The position numbers were made by a program, and so were the translations under genes. DNA of 64,000 nt from Chamaelirium japonicum. Taxonomy: Eukaryota > Streptophyta > Magnoliopsida > Liliales > Melanthiaceae. Location of the stretch: positions 19,511,532-19,575,531 of the forward strand of contig OX393549.1 in assembly GCA_947650365.1 (NCBI GenBank), written 5' to 3'. Shown in pieces: positions 10,188 to 19,827 of this stretch; position 1 is the first letter of the stretch; the number at the start of each line of letters is the position of its first letter. Under the pieces are notes generated by a model. The model saw only the letters and a list, made by a program, of their open reading frames with translations, had not been told where the DNA came from and made no database searches.

Positions 10188-12612
10188 CCGATCAGATAAC
10201 TTTCGCCGATCGGACATGTTTGTCCGATCGGTGAAAAAATATCCGGTCAAGGTTCGAGTGATCGGCAAAAAACCTTGGTTTTTGCCAGATCCAGCAGAAA
10301 TTTGACCGATCAGATAACTTTCGCCGATCGGACATGTTTGTCCGATCGGTGAAAAAATATCCGGTCAAGGTTCGAGTGATCGGCAAAAAACCTTGGTTTT
10401 TTGCCAGATCCAGTAGAAATTTGACCGATCAGATAACTTTCGCCGATCGGACATGTTTGTCCGATCGGTGAAAAATATCCGGTCAAGGTTCGAGTGATCG
10501 GCAAAAAACCTTGGTTTTTTGCCAGATCAAGTAGAAATTTGACCGATCAGATAACTTTCGCCGATCGGACATGTTTGTCCGATCGGTGAAAAATATCCGA
10601 TCAAGGTTCGAGTGATCGGCAAAAAACCTTGGTTTTTTGACAGATCCAGTAGAAATTTGACCGATCAGATAACTTTCGCCGATCGGACATGTTTGTCCGA
10701 TCGGTAAAAAATATCCGGTCAAGGTTCGAGTGATCGGCAAAAAACCTTGGTTTTTTGCCAGATCCAGTAGAAATTTGACCGATCAGATAACTTTCGCCGA
10801 TCGGACATGTTTGTCCGATCGGTGAAAAATATCCGGTCAAGGTTCGAGTGATCGGCAAAAAACCTTGGTTTTTTGACAGATCCAGTAGAAATTTGACCGA
10901 TCAGATAACTTTCGCCGATCGGACATGTTTGTCCGATCGGTAAAAAATATCCGGTCAAGGTTCGAGTGATCGGCAAAAACCCTTGGTTTTTTGACAGATC
11001 CAGTAGAAATTTGACCGATCAGATAACTTTCGCCGATCGGACATGTTTGTCCGATCGGTAAAAAATATCCGGTCAAGGTTCGAGTGATCGGCAAAAAACC
11101 TTGGTTTTTTGCCAGATCCAGTAGAAATTTGACCGATCAGATAACTTTCGCCGATCGGACATGTTTGTCCGATCGGTGAAAAATATCCGGTCAAGGTTCG
11201 AGTGATCGGCAAAAAACCTTGGTTTTTTGACAGATCCAGTAGAAATTTGACCGATCAGATAACTTTCGCCGATCGGACATGTTTGTCCGATCGGTAAAAA
11301 ATATCCGGTCAAGGTTCGAGTGATCGGCAAAAAACCTTGGTTTTTTGCCAGATCCAGTAGAAATTTGACCGATCAGATAACTTTCGCCGATCGGACATGT
11401 TTGTCCGATCGGTAAAAAATATCCGGTCAAGGTTCGAGTGATCGGCAAAAAACCTTGGTTTTTGCCAGATCCAGCAGAAATTTGACCGATCAGATAACTT
11501 TCGCCGATCGGACATGTTTGTCCGATCGGTGAAAAAATATCCGGTCAAGGTTCGAGTGATCGGCAAAAAACCTTGGTTTTTTGACAGATCCAGTAGAAAT
11601 TTGACCGATCAGATAACTTTCGCCGATCGGACATGTTTGTCCGATCGGTAAAAAATATCCGGTCAAGGTTCGAGTGATCGGCAAAAAACCTTGGTTTTTT
11701 GCCAGATCCAGTAGAAATTTGACCGATCAGATAACTTTCGCCGATCGGACATGTTTGTCCGATCGGTAAAAAATATCCGGTCAAGGTTCGAGTGATCGGC
11801 AAAAAACCTTGGTTTTTGCCAGATCCAGCAGAAATTTGACCGATCAGATAACTTTCGCCGATCGGACATGTTTGTCCGATCGGTGAAAAAATATCCGGTC
11901 AAGGTTCGAGTGATCGGCAAAAAACCTTGGTTTTTTGCCAGATCCAGTAGAAATTTGACCGATCAGATAACTTTCGCCGATCGGACATGTTTGTCCGATC
12001 GGTAAAAAATATCCGGTCAAGGTTCGAGTGATCGGCAAAAAACCTTGGTTTTTTGCCAGATCCAGTAGAAATTTGACCGATCAGATAACTTTCGCCGATC
12101 GGACATGTTTGTCCGATCGGTGAAAAATATCCGGTCAAGGTTCGAGTGATCGGCAAAAAACCTTGGTTTTTTGCCAGATCCAGTAGAAATTTGACCGATC
12201 AGATAACTTTCGCCGATCGGACATGTTTGTCCGATCGGTGAAAAATATCCGGTCAAGGTTCGAGTGATCGGCAAAAAACCTTGGTTTTTTGCCAGATCAA
12301 GTAGAAATTTGACCGATCAGATAACTTTCGCCGATCGGACATGTTTGTCCGATCGGTAAAAAATATCCGGTCAAGGTTCGAGTGATCGGCAAAAAACCTT
12401 GGTTTTTGCCAGATCCAGCAGAAATTTGACCGATCAGATAACTTTCGCCGATCGGACATGTTTGTCCGATCGGTGAAAAAATATCCGGTCAAGGTTCGAG
12501 TGATCGGCAAAAAACCTTGGTTTTTTGCCAGATCCAGTAGAAATTTGACCGATCAGATAACTTTCGCCGATCGGATATGTTTGTCCGATCGGTGAAGAAA
12601 TATCCGGTCAAG
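10188..12612. repeat. 118-bp palindrome-bearing tandem array of Tat-L (about 21 units)
   Basis: About 21 head-to-tail units of 117-118 bp are nearly identical. Each has a perfect inverted repeat CCGATCGGACA-TGTT-TGTCCGATCGG (first at 10206-10231). Most also have GGCAAAAAACC-TT-GGTTTTTTGCC. Every unit can thus form two hairpins or cruciforms. The array lies upstream of the antisense gene and at the 3' end of the sense transcript. Open frames of 64-85 residues repeating every 118 bp are products of the repetition. Tat-R carries about 14 units, so copy number changes quickly. Confidence 0.95.
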
Positions 12613-13062
12613 GTAAAGTTTCGAACCTGCCCTTCAGAGAAAGTTTGCTGCTTTGTTCTTTGATATTTTGGCAGAGTTTTGAACATTGATGGAGCTTGAT
12701 TCTTCTTGTTTTGAATCCTTGGTTGGCTTGATGGTTGCTTTGAACCGGCGGTCCGGTTTACACAGACCGGTGGCTTGCTTGGACCGTTGGTTCATGTGGA
12801 CCGGTAGGTCCGACGTTTCGCCTGGTCGCGACTGTTCGCCTGGTTTTGCGCTTGCTACGGATGGATGCCACGTGTACCTACAAAAACACGCGATTTGATA
12901 TGGTGAAGACACGTGTCTTCTCGATTTGCGCACCTGTTTTACCCTGGGTACAAAAGTTTTCACCGGCTGTCATTTCGCCTCACGCTTCCAAAATTTTTCG
13001 AAGTCCAGACCCTTGTTCTCCTGATTTTCTGCTCTTGTTCTTGTTCTCGTTCGATCGGTCGA
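12613..13062 (+). promoter_or_regulatory. Upstream region of the Tat-L antisense gene
   Basis: This 450-bp single-copy stretch lies between the palindrome array and the first ATG of the antisense gene. It includes a run of GGACCGGT-like words (about 12757-12805) and is conserved in Tat-R (40642-41100). A promoter is expected here from position, but no clear TATA box was identified. The open frame reaches upstream to 12913 only by using a GTG codon, so I place the gene start at 13063. Confidence 0.4.
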
Positions 13063-15808
13063 ATGGCTTCATCTGGCAGTTCGAAGAAGTCCGGTACAGC
13101 TCCCTCGAAGAGAAAGGGGAAGGAAATTGTCGAGGTTCAATCTCCTCCGAGGGGCCGTGGCAAAGGCAAGGCTGCTCTCGCTGAACTTGGCCAACTGGGC
13201 AAGAGGCACCAAGGGGTAGGTTTTGCCTCAGCGCCATCAAGGCCAGAATTCATCCCCAAAGTGAAGTTTGTTCTGGGTCCGCTTATGCCCCTGACAGAGG
13301 AGACGGAGTACATGTACAATGTTGGTGGTGAGTTCACAGATACGAAGAGAAAGAAGTGGCAAGCACTTCTCTCTTATTTCACTGAAGGGAAGGGAGCGCA
13401 GCCTTCACTCCCTAGCATCCAGACGGCTTTCGGCATCGACAAGAAGACCGTCTTCACCAATTTTGCCAGCAACGAGAAGGTCATGGGAACCATCGTGACC
13501 ATCGGCCAAATGAACTGCGGCCTACGTCTGCCTCTGCCACCCTTCGCTGCAAGACTACTGAATACATCTGGCCTTTGCCCGGGGCAAGTCACAGGGAATG
13601 CCTGGCGAATCATCTATGCGTTCTGCCGGGTGGAATCAGATTTTCAAGAGGATTTGAGGGCCTGTTACTCCAGTATCCCGGAAGGTGAACCTGCCAGGAT
13701 TGAGCTCGGATACTTCTTCTTTCATTATCGATGGAATTACAGGAAGGACAGCCCTTTCTATAATTTGACTGGAGTATCTCCCCTGCGCCCGCTCACCGAT
13801 ACAGTCCCTTCGGACAAGTTGTACACGGACTGGCCTATTTCTGTATCTGGCGCCTGGACATCCATGTCTGTGCCTGACACCCCCCGAGACAACGTGCACG
13901 AGGCGGTTAAGATGTACAGCGCTGGAGGTATCTTCGCCTGGAATTCTGAGAGGGCGGGAGCCATAGATAACTTGTTCCTCGAGCTGACCTGTGGAACCAG
14001 ATCGTGAAAACAGTTTTCTAACTGTCCTGTGAGATATGGCAAGGCCAATCTCCTCCACAGATCAAAAGACAGGTATGAGGACAACGAAGTCCTATACTCT
14101 GACTATGAAGAGGATCCCAACTCGGGCAAGGTCATCCGGAAGGTTCGGGCCGAGAAGAAAATCTACACTGCGAGGCACCGGTTACCTACCATGGATGAGA
14201 AACTGGTGCTCCAAAGAGGCCCAGTGAAGAAGAAGCGAAAAACTCTCGTCAAGCCTAAGGAAGATGAAGACCAAGACAAGAAGAATGAAGATGAAGAAGA
14301 AGAAAAGAAGAATGAAGAAGAAGAAACTGAGAATGCCAGCCACGACAACAGTGGCAATGGCGAAGATGAGGACGGGGACGGCGAGGACGATCCGTCTTCT
14401 ACCCCCTCCAGTGGGGATGATGAGAATGGGGGTGGTGAGGAAGAAATTCCTCCCACCCCCACTGGTGGTGCAACGGGGGAGGACTCGATCCCTATTCCCA
14501 TTGACGAGGTTAAAGCCCGTCAGATGGAGGAAATTCTCGACACAGAAGGCGACGGCAAAAAGGTGGTTCCCACCTACAAATTTGACGAATTGAAGAGGCC
14601 AATGCGCTTCAAAATTAAACTATCGAAGAGTGCTGGGGTTGGAAGCAACCCCACGCCTCTTGATCAAATCCCCCCCGATGCTCTTCGCATTGAGGGAGCA
14701 ACAATGAGTGGGGGTGTAGAGGTTGAGCAACCCCCTCCCCCCTCTCACTCTCTGCTCAACGAGGTGGAGGCCATGCTGGCCGGGCTTATTCAGCCAGGCG
14801 GGTCGCAAGAAGAGAGAGCCTCACCTCCCAGGAATGCTTCCCCCCCTGCTAATTTGGAGAGGGGAAGTCGAGTGGGCGATGGGGCTCCTCAACCTCAACC
14901 AGCGCCAACCCTGATTCAGGAGAAATCGACTCCTCAGAGTGGCTCTGATCGTCGGAAGGGCAAAGAGCCGAGGGTCGAAACATCAGGTAATTGAACTTAA
15001 CTTGCTTTGAATGTCTTGTCTCTGAAGTTCGAAAATAATCTAACACTTTGATTCCCTTTGATTGCAGGTGCGCCTGCTGGATTGACTCCAACAATAAGGA
15101 GCTTGGGTGACGTTGATATCAACCGCCCCACTGCTGCGATCAGAAAACTCATCAACCTTCCGAGTGCCACTTTGGATGAAGCTTTCGATAGAATTAACCT
15201 GTTGGTAGGTGCATCTGCTTGATCGATCATTTGAATCGTATCTTTCTTCAGAATAATTCAACTCTTTTGTTCTTTTGCAGAACTCAGCACTTATGAATGT
15301 TGCAACCAAACTCTCCTTGAGGGCGGGAGCAAAAGAAGCTGTAGCTGAAATAAATCAGTTGACCGCGGAGAGAGATGAGCTGAGAGAGCTCCTGACTTCG
15401 AAGAAAGCCTCTCTCAAATCCAAGATTGAGGAACTTCGCAAGGGAAGGCTGGAGATCAAGGGGCTGAAGGATCGGTGTGAGGCACAGAGTCACGAGCTCG
15501 AATCCTTGAAGACTCGACTCTCCAAGGTTGAGGACGTGTCCTGTGGCCGCACCATCGAGATTCAAGAGCTGAAGCAACAACTTGCTACTCAGCACGCTGC
15601 CTTCACTGCCAGAGAGGAGACTTCCAAGAAGGCATTGGAGCATGCGCTGTCAGAGTGCAAGGTTTACAAGGAAACAGCAGAGAAGGCAGCAGAAGCGCTC
15701 AGGACTCATGTAGCTAGCGTCCGATCCTCCAAGGCATCAGTGGCGAGTAAAGCTCGTCCTGGATCTGAAGGGGAGAAGTCGCATGCAAAGAGTGTGGCCA
15801 AGCCCTGA
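13063..15808 (+). pseudogene. Antisense gene of Tat-L (three exons), broken copy
   Basis: Coded on the strand opposite to gag-pol. Predicted exons are 13063-14986, 15068-15204 and 15281-15808, with GT-AG introns of 81 and 76 bp; the phases agree at both junctions. The first ATG begins MASSGSS, followed by a basic patch (KRKGK). A globular part with GLCPGQVTGNAWRI and a following aromatic-rich segment resembles the plant 'putative gypsy type transposon' (Transposase_28) domain. Then come a basic KKKRK motif, a long Asp/Glu-rich tract, a proline-rich region, and a Leu/Glu/Lys coiled coil in exon 3. No signal peptide or membrane segment is seen, so an envelope role is unlikely; a nuclear or nucleic-acid-linked role is inferred. 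This copy is broken, with about one break. The Tat-R copy is open. Confidence 0.75.
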
Positions 15809-16446
15809 GACTTTTCTTCTTCTTTGTTGTTGTACTTGTAAATTTTTGAAATGTAACAGCTTCTTGTATCTGACATATTTTGATGATAATAGAAGACATC
15901 TTTTTGGTATTTGAAACTTGCACTTCTTTTGAGTTGAATGTCTTTGAATGTTGAGTTCTGGAATGCTATTTGACATGATTGAGTATTCATAAATTTGAAC
16001 GTAATTTGAATACGCATATACTTGAATGTAAGGGGTTGGGTCGCTACTCAATCACCCAAACTTGTAACTTTGAAAATTGAATTTGAATTCGAATAACATT
16101 TGAATGTAAGGGGTCGAGTCGCAACTCAGACTCCCAAACCTGTTAGACGATATCGAATTGATTGAAATTGGATATTGAATTTCGAAGGTCAGTTTAACAT
16201 TAGCTAGTAAGGGGTCGAGTCGCAACTCTAACACCCAAACATGTTAAGACCTGGTAACTTGAAAATGGTCAGTTTTTAACATTTGCTAGTAAGGGGTTGG
16301 GTCGCAACCCTAACACCCAAACTTGTTAAAAGACCTGGTAATTTGAATATGGATAACTTGAAACTGCTTCAGAACTTGGATTGAAAATCAGAACACTTGT
16401 ACACTTGAACATTTGAAAGAGAGCTTTATTCATCACAGAATTTACA
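15809..16446. other. Convergent spacer between antisense gene and pol, with four motif repeats
   Basis: The two transcription units end facing each other here. Four copies of an approximately 35-bp motif occur at about 16029, 16109, 16208 and 16291. Each has AAGGGGT, then a short dyad such as GAGTCGCAACTC, then CACCCAAAC and TGTTA. The dyads could mark RNA 3' ends on both strands. The same four copies lie in Tat-R (37341-37640). No open frame is convincing. Confidence 0.7.
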
Positions 16447-19400
16447 TTATGGATAGAACAACTTGAGGTGTCTAGAATTCCAAGCTCGAGGCAATCTATC
16501 TCCTTCTGGTGTGATCAGTCTGTAAGAACCTTTGCCTCCAACTGATTCAATGATATATGGACCTTCCCAGTTGGGAGCAAGCTTTTCACTGCTGTGCTCT
16601 TTGGTATTGTAGAAAACTGCTCTGAGAACTAAACTACCCACTGGGAACTGTCTCTTGTGGACTTTCTTGTCATAGGCTCTTTTGATCTTCTGTTGATATT
16701 TGGCCACACGAAGTGATGCTAGATCTCGTAGTTCTTCAGAGAAGTCTAGATCATTGATCCGAAGTTCTTCATTGACTCCTTCTTCAACAGCTTTGGTCTT
16801 CAAAGTACTAGATATATTTTCTGTTGGGAGTATTGCTTCTGATCCATATGTTAGACGGAAGGGTGAGAACCCTGTTGATCTTCTCGGAGTTGTGCGATAT
16901 CCCCAAAGAACTTCAGGTAGGACTTGCTCCCACAATCCTTTCTTGTTGTTGAGTTTCTTCTTGAGTATATCAAGTATAGATCTGTTTGAGGCTTCAGCTT
17001 GACCATTGCATTGAGGATATCTTGGAGTTGAATAGAATAACTTGATACCGTTGTTCAGACAGAACTCTCTGAATTTGTCTGAGTCAAATTGAGCTCCATT
17101 GTCAGCAACAAGAACTTGAGGTGTACCAAATCTTGAGAAGATGTTGTGCCGAATGAATTTGATCACTTCGTCGTCAGTCTCTCGAAAGAGGGGCACAGCT
17201 TCAACCCATTTGGTGAAGTAATCAGTAGCCAGCAGTAGATATTTCTTCTTGCTTGGAGTTGGAGGGAAAGGACCCAAGAAATCTAACCCCCATTGATGGA
17301 AAGGCCAAGGACTTGATAATTGATGAAGTTCATCTGCAGGGAGATGGATAGCTCGAGCGTGTCGTTGGCAAGGCTCGCATCTTTGAACGACTTGTTGAGC
17401 ATCCTTTGCCATTGTTGGCCAGTAGTACCCTTGTAGCTTCGTCTTGGCTTCAAGAGATCTTCCTCCTGAATGATTTCCACAAGCTCCAGAGTGGATATCA
17501 ATCAGGATTGCCTGTGCTTGTTCAGGACCAAGGCACTTGAGTAACATCCCGCTGTGAGATTTGAAATATAAATCTTCACCTTGTAAAGTGTAGCATGGGA
17601 GCTTCCTTTGAAGCCTTCGGGCTTGATTTGGATCTTCTGGCATTTTGCCATGTTTGAAGAAGTCAAGAATTGGTCGTCTCCAATCTTCAAGCTGATCTCC
17701 ACCCCCAGATCCTTTTGTAGTAGTAAGAATCTGTTGATCGGGGATGGTCTTGGGTACTTCTTGATAATCGATCTGTATTTGCCTTCCTCCGAGTGAGTCT
17801 CCAAGAACTGAGGCAGCATTAGCTAAGGCATCTGCTTCTCGGTTCTCTGCTCTGGGGATTTGAATGAATTCAGCGCTAGTAAAACGTTGTTGAAGACGTC
17901 GTACTAAGGCCAAGTAGAGTTGCATTCTTTCTTCTCGAGCTGTGTACTCTCCATTGATTTGCCTTATGATCAGTTGGGAGTCGCTGTATATGATGATCCG
18001 ATCTACCCCCAGAGATTCTGCCATTTCGAGTCCGGAAATGAGTGCTTCATATTCAGCTTCGTTGTTGGTGGCATTAAACCCAAGGAGAGTGGCCTTCTGG
18101 AGATGATCGAGTTCGGGGGATATTAAGACTATCCCAGTTCCCGAACCGATCGAACTTGATGCTCCATCAGTATAAAGCTTCCATGGAGGAGTTGCAGAAA
18201 TAACTTCAAGACTTGGATCAATTTTTGTTGCAGGATTGATCGGAGGAGTATCCTCATCTTCCAAGCGCATGTCGACATCCTCTTCCCAAATGATGGGGTC
18301 TTCAACTGGAAAGTCAGCTAGAAAATCAGCAATTGCTTGACCTTTGATAGAAGTGCGAGATTCGAACTGAATCACCAGGGAGCTCATTTCGATCACCCAT
18401 TTGGTCATTCGACCAGCTCGACCAGCTTTGTCAATGATATCTTTGAGTGAGTGTTCTGAAATGACAGTAATCTGGTGGGAGACAAAGTACGGTTGAAGAC
18501 GACGCGAAGCAGTGAGCAAGGCCAAGATGACCTTCTCAGTTTTTGAGTAGCGAGTCTCAGCCGGAAGAAGAGTGTGGCTGATGTAGTAGACTGGATGTTC
18601 GATGCCTTCTCTTATATTGACTAAGACCGCGCTGATTGCTTGATCGGTCACGGCAAGGTAGAGCCACAAGTCTTCTTTTGGAAGTGGAGCAGTCAGGATA
18701 GGAGCTTGCACCAGATATTTCTTGATGCTTTGAAATGCCTCTTCACAGATTGGACTCCAGCCGGATGTATCCGCCTTTCGTAATTTGTCGAAGAGGGGCT
18801 TGCATTTGTCGGAAGATTTTGAAATGAATCGATTGAGTGCTGCTAACCTTCCAGTGAGGCGTTGAACTTCTTTTCGATTTATAGGTGAAGGCATATCGAT
18901 GATGGCTCGAATTTGATCAGGATTGGCTTCAATACCTCTCCTGGTCACAAGATGACCCAGGAATTTGCCAGATTGAACTCCGAAAGCGCACTTGGCTGGA
19001 TTGAGCTTCATTCGATACTTTCGAAGGACTTGGAAGGTTTCAGCCAGATCAGATAGATGTTTGCTCCGAACGGAACTCTTGGTGAGGAGATCATCGACAT
19101 AGACTTCGACGTTGCGACCGATCTGATCTTCGAACATTTTGGTGACTAACCTTTGATAGGTGGAACCAGCATTTTTGAGGCCAAATGGCATGACATTGTA
19201 GCAGTAGAGACCTCGGCTAGTCACAAAACACGTTTTCTCTTGATCATCGGCGTGAAGAGGAATTTGATTGTACCCAGAATACCCATCCATGAAAGACAAC
19301 AGCTCGTGGCCAGCAGTGGCGTCGACGAGTCTATCTATCCTTGGCATGGGAAAAGGATCTTTGGGGCAAGCCTTGTTGAGATTGGTAAAGTCGATGCAGA

Positions 19401-19674
19401 CTCTGACTTTCCCATTCTTCTTTGGAACAGCCACTATATTAGAGATCCAAGTTGGATACTCTATTTCTCGGATGAATCCGGCTGCGAGTAGCTTGGTAAT
19501 TTCTTCTTGAACAGCAACTTGCAGCTCTGGTCGAATGGTGCGAGGCTTTTGCTTGACGGGCTTCACCTCTTCTTTGATCGCAAGTCGGTGACAAGCGTCA
19601 TCTGGATTGATCCCAGGCATGTCTTCGAAGCACCATGCGAAGACGTCGATATTGGACTGGAGGAAGGATACCAT
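16447..19674 (-). CDS. pol: Tat-L pol: RT, RNase H, second RNase H, integrase
   Basis: The open frame has 1075 codons. Reverse transcriptase occupies about residues 60-240, with VRVCIDFTNLNKACPKD and the catalytic YVDD near 192. A standard retroelement RNase H follows at about 340-440. A second, plant/archaeal-like RNase H begins LYTDGAS near 500 and includes NNEAEYEAL and YSDSQL; this duplicate domain is typical of the Tat lineage. Integrase comes last: an HHCC zinc site near 725-770 ending CEPCQRH, and a D,D,E core (GLDFLGPF, ADNGAQF, NGQAEAS). A C-terminal segment with NWEGPYII ends the frame. It shares the reading frame of gag-protease (19828-22296), so the listed ATG need not be the true start. 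The copy looks whole over these domains. Confidence 0.93.
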   Translation of the reverse strand: MVSFLQSNIDVFAWCFEDMPGINPDDACHRLAIKEEVKPVKQKPRTIRPELQVAVQEEITKLLAAGFIREIEYPTWISNIVAVPKKNGKVRVCIDFTNLNKACPKDPFPMPRIDRLVDATAGHELLSFMDGYSGYNQIPLHADDQEKTCFVTSRGLYCYNVMPFGLKNAGSTYQRLVTKMFEDQIGRNVEVYVDDLLTKSSVRSKHLSDLAETFQVLRKYRMKLNPAKCAFGVQSGKFLGHLVTRRGIEANPDQIRAIIDMPSPINRKEVQRLTGRLAALNRFISKSSDKCKPLFDKLRKADTSGWSPICEEAFQSIKKYLVQAPILTAPLPKEDLWLYLAVTDQAISAVLVNIREGIEHPVYYISHTLLPAETRYSKTEKVILALLTASRRLQPYFVSHQITVISEHSLKDIIDKAGRAGRMTKWVIEMSSLVIQFESRTSIKGQAIADFLADFPVEDPIIWEEDVDMRLEDEDTPPINPATKIDPSLEVISATPPWKLYTDGASSSIGSGTGIVLISPELDHLQKATLLGFNATNNEAEYEALISGLEMAESLGVDRIIIYSDSQLIIRQINGEYTAREERMQLYLALVRRLQQRFTSAEFIQIPRAENREADALANAASVLGDSLGGRQIQIDYQEVPKTIPDQQILTTTKGSGGGDQLEDWRRPILDFFKHGKMPEDPNQARRLQRKLPCYTLQGEDLYFKSHSGMLLKCLGPEQAQAILIDIHSGACGNHSGGRSLEAKTKLQGYYWPTMAKDAQQVVQRCEPCQRHARAIHLPADELHQLSSPWPFHQWGLDFLGPFPPTPSKKKYLLLATDYFTKWVEAVPLFRETDDEVIKFIRHNIFSRFGTPQVLVADNGAQFDSDKFREFCLNNGIKLFYSTPRYPQCNGQAEASNRSILDILKKKLNNKKGLWEQVLPEVLWGYRTTPRRSTGFSPFRLTYGSEAILPTENISSTLKTKAVEEGVNEELRINDLDFSEELRDLASLRVAKYQQKIKRAYDKKVHKRQFPVGSLVLRAVFYNTKEHSSEKLAPNWEGPYIIESVGGKGSYRLITPEGDRLPRAWNSRHLKLFYP

Positions 19675-19827
19675 GTCTTGCGCTTCTACGTCGCTAAGAC
19701 CGGTACCAATAAATGTTTGTCGAGGGAGATCTCCGCTGCCTATGTTGATCGGGATGATTTCTTCAATTGAAGGTGATGCTTCCCATTCGGTTGGCGGAGG
19801 TTCGGTCAGCGGAATCTCCTTTGATTG

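Noticed and set aside
10190-12600. Series of 64-85 residue open frames every 118 bp
   Set aside because: They repeat with the tandem unit, overlap one another and have no domain; they are artefacts of the repeat.
10188-12612. CRISPR array
   Set aside because: The units are contiguous with no unique spacers, and the setting is a plant retrotransposon.
12913-13062. Upstream extension of the antisense reading frame
   Set aside because: It depends on a GTG start; the first ATG in frame is at 13063 and its counterpart at 40641.
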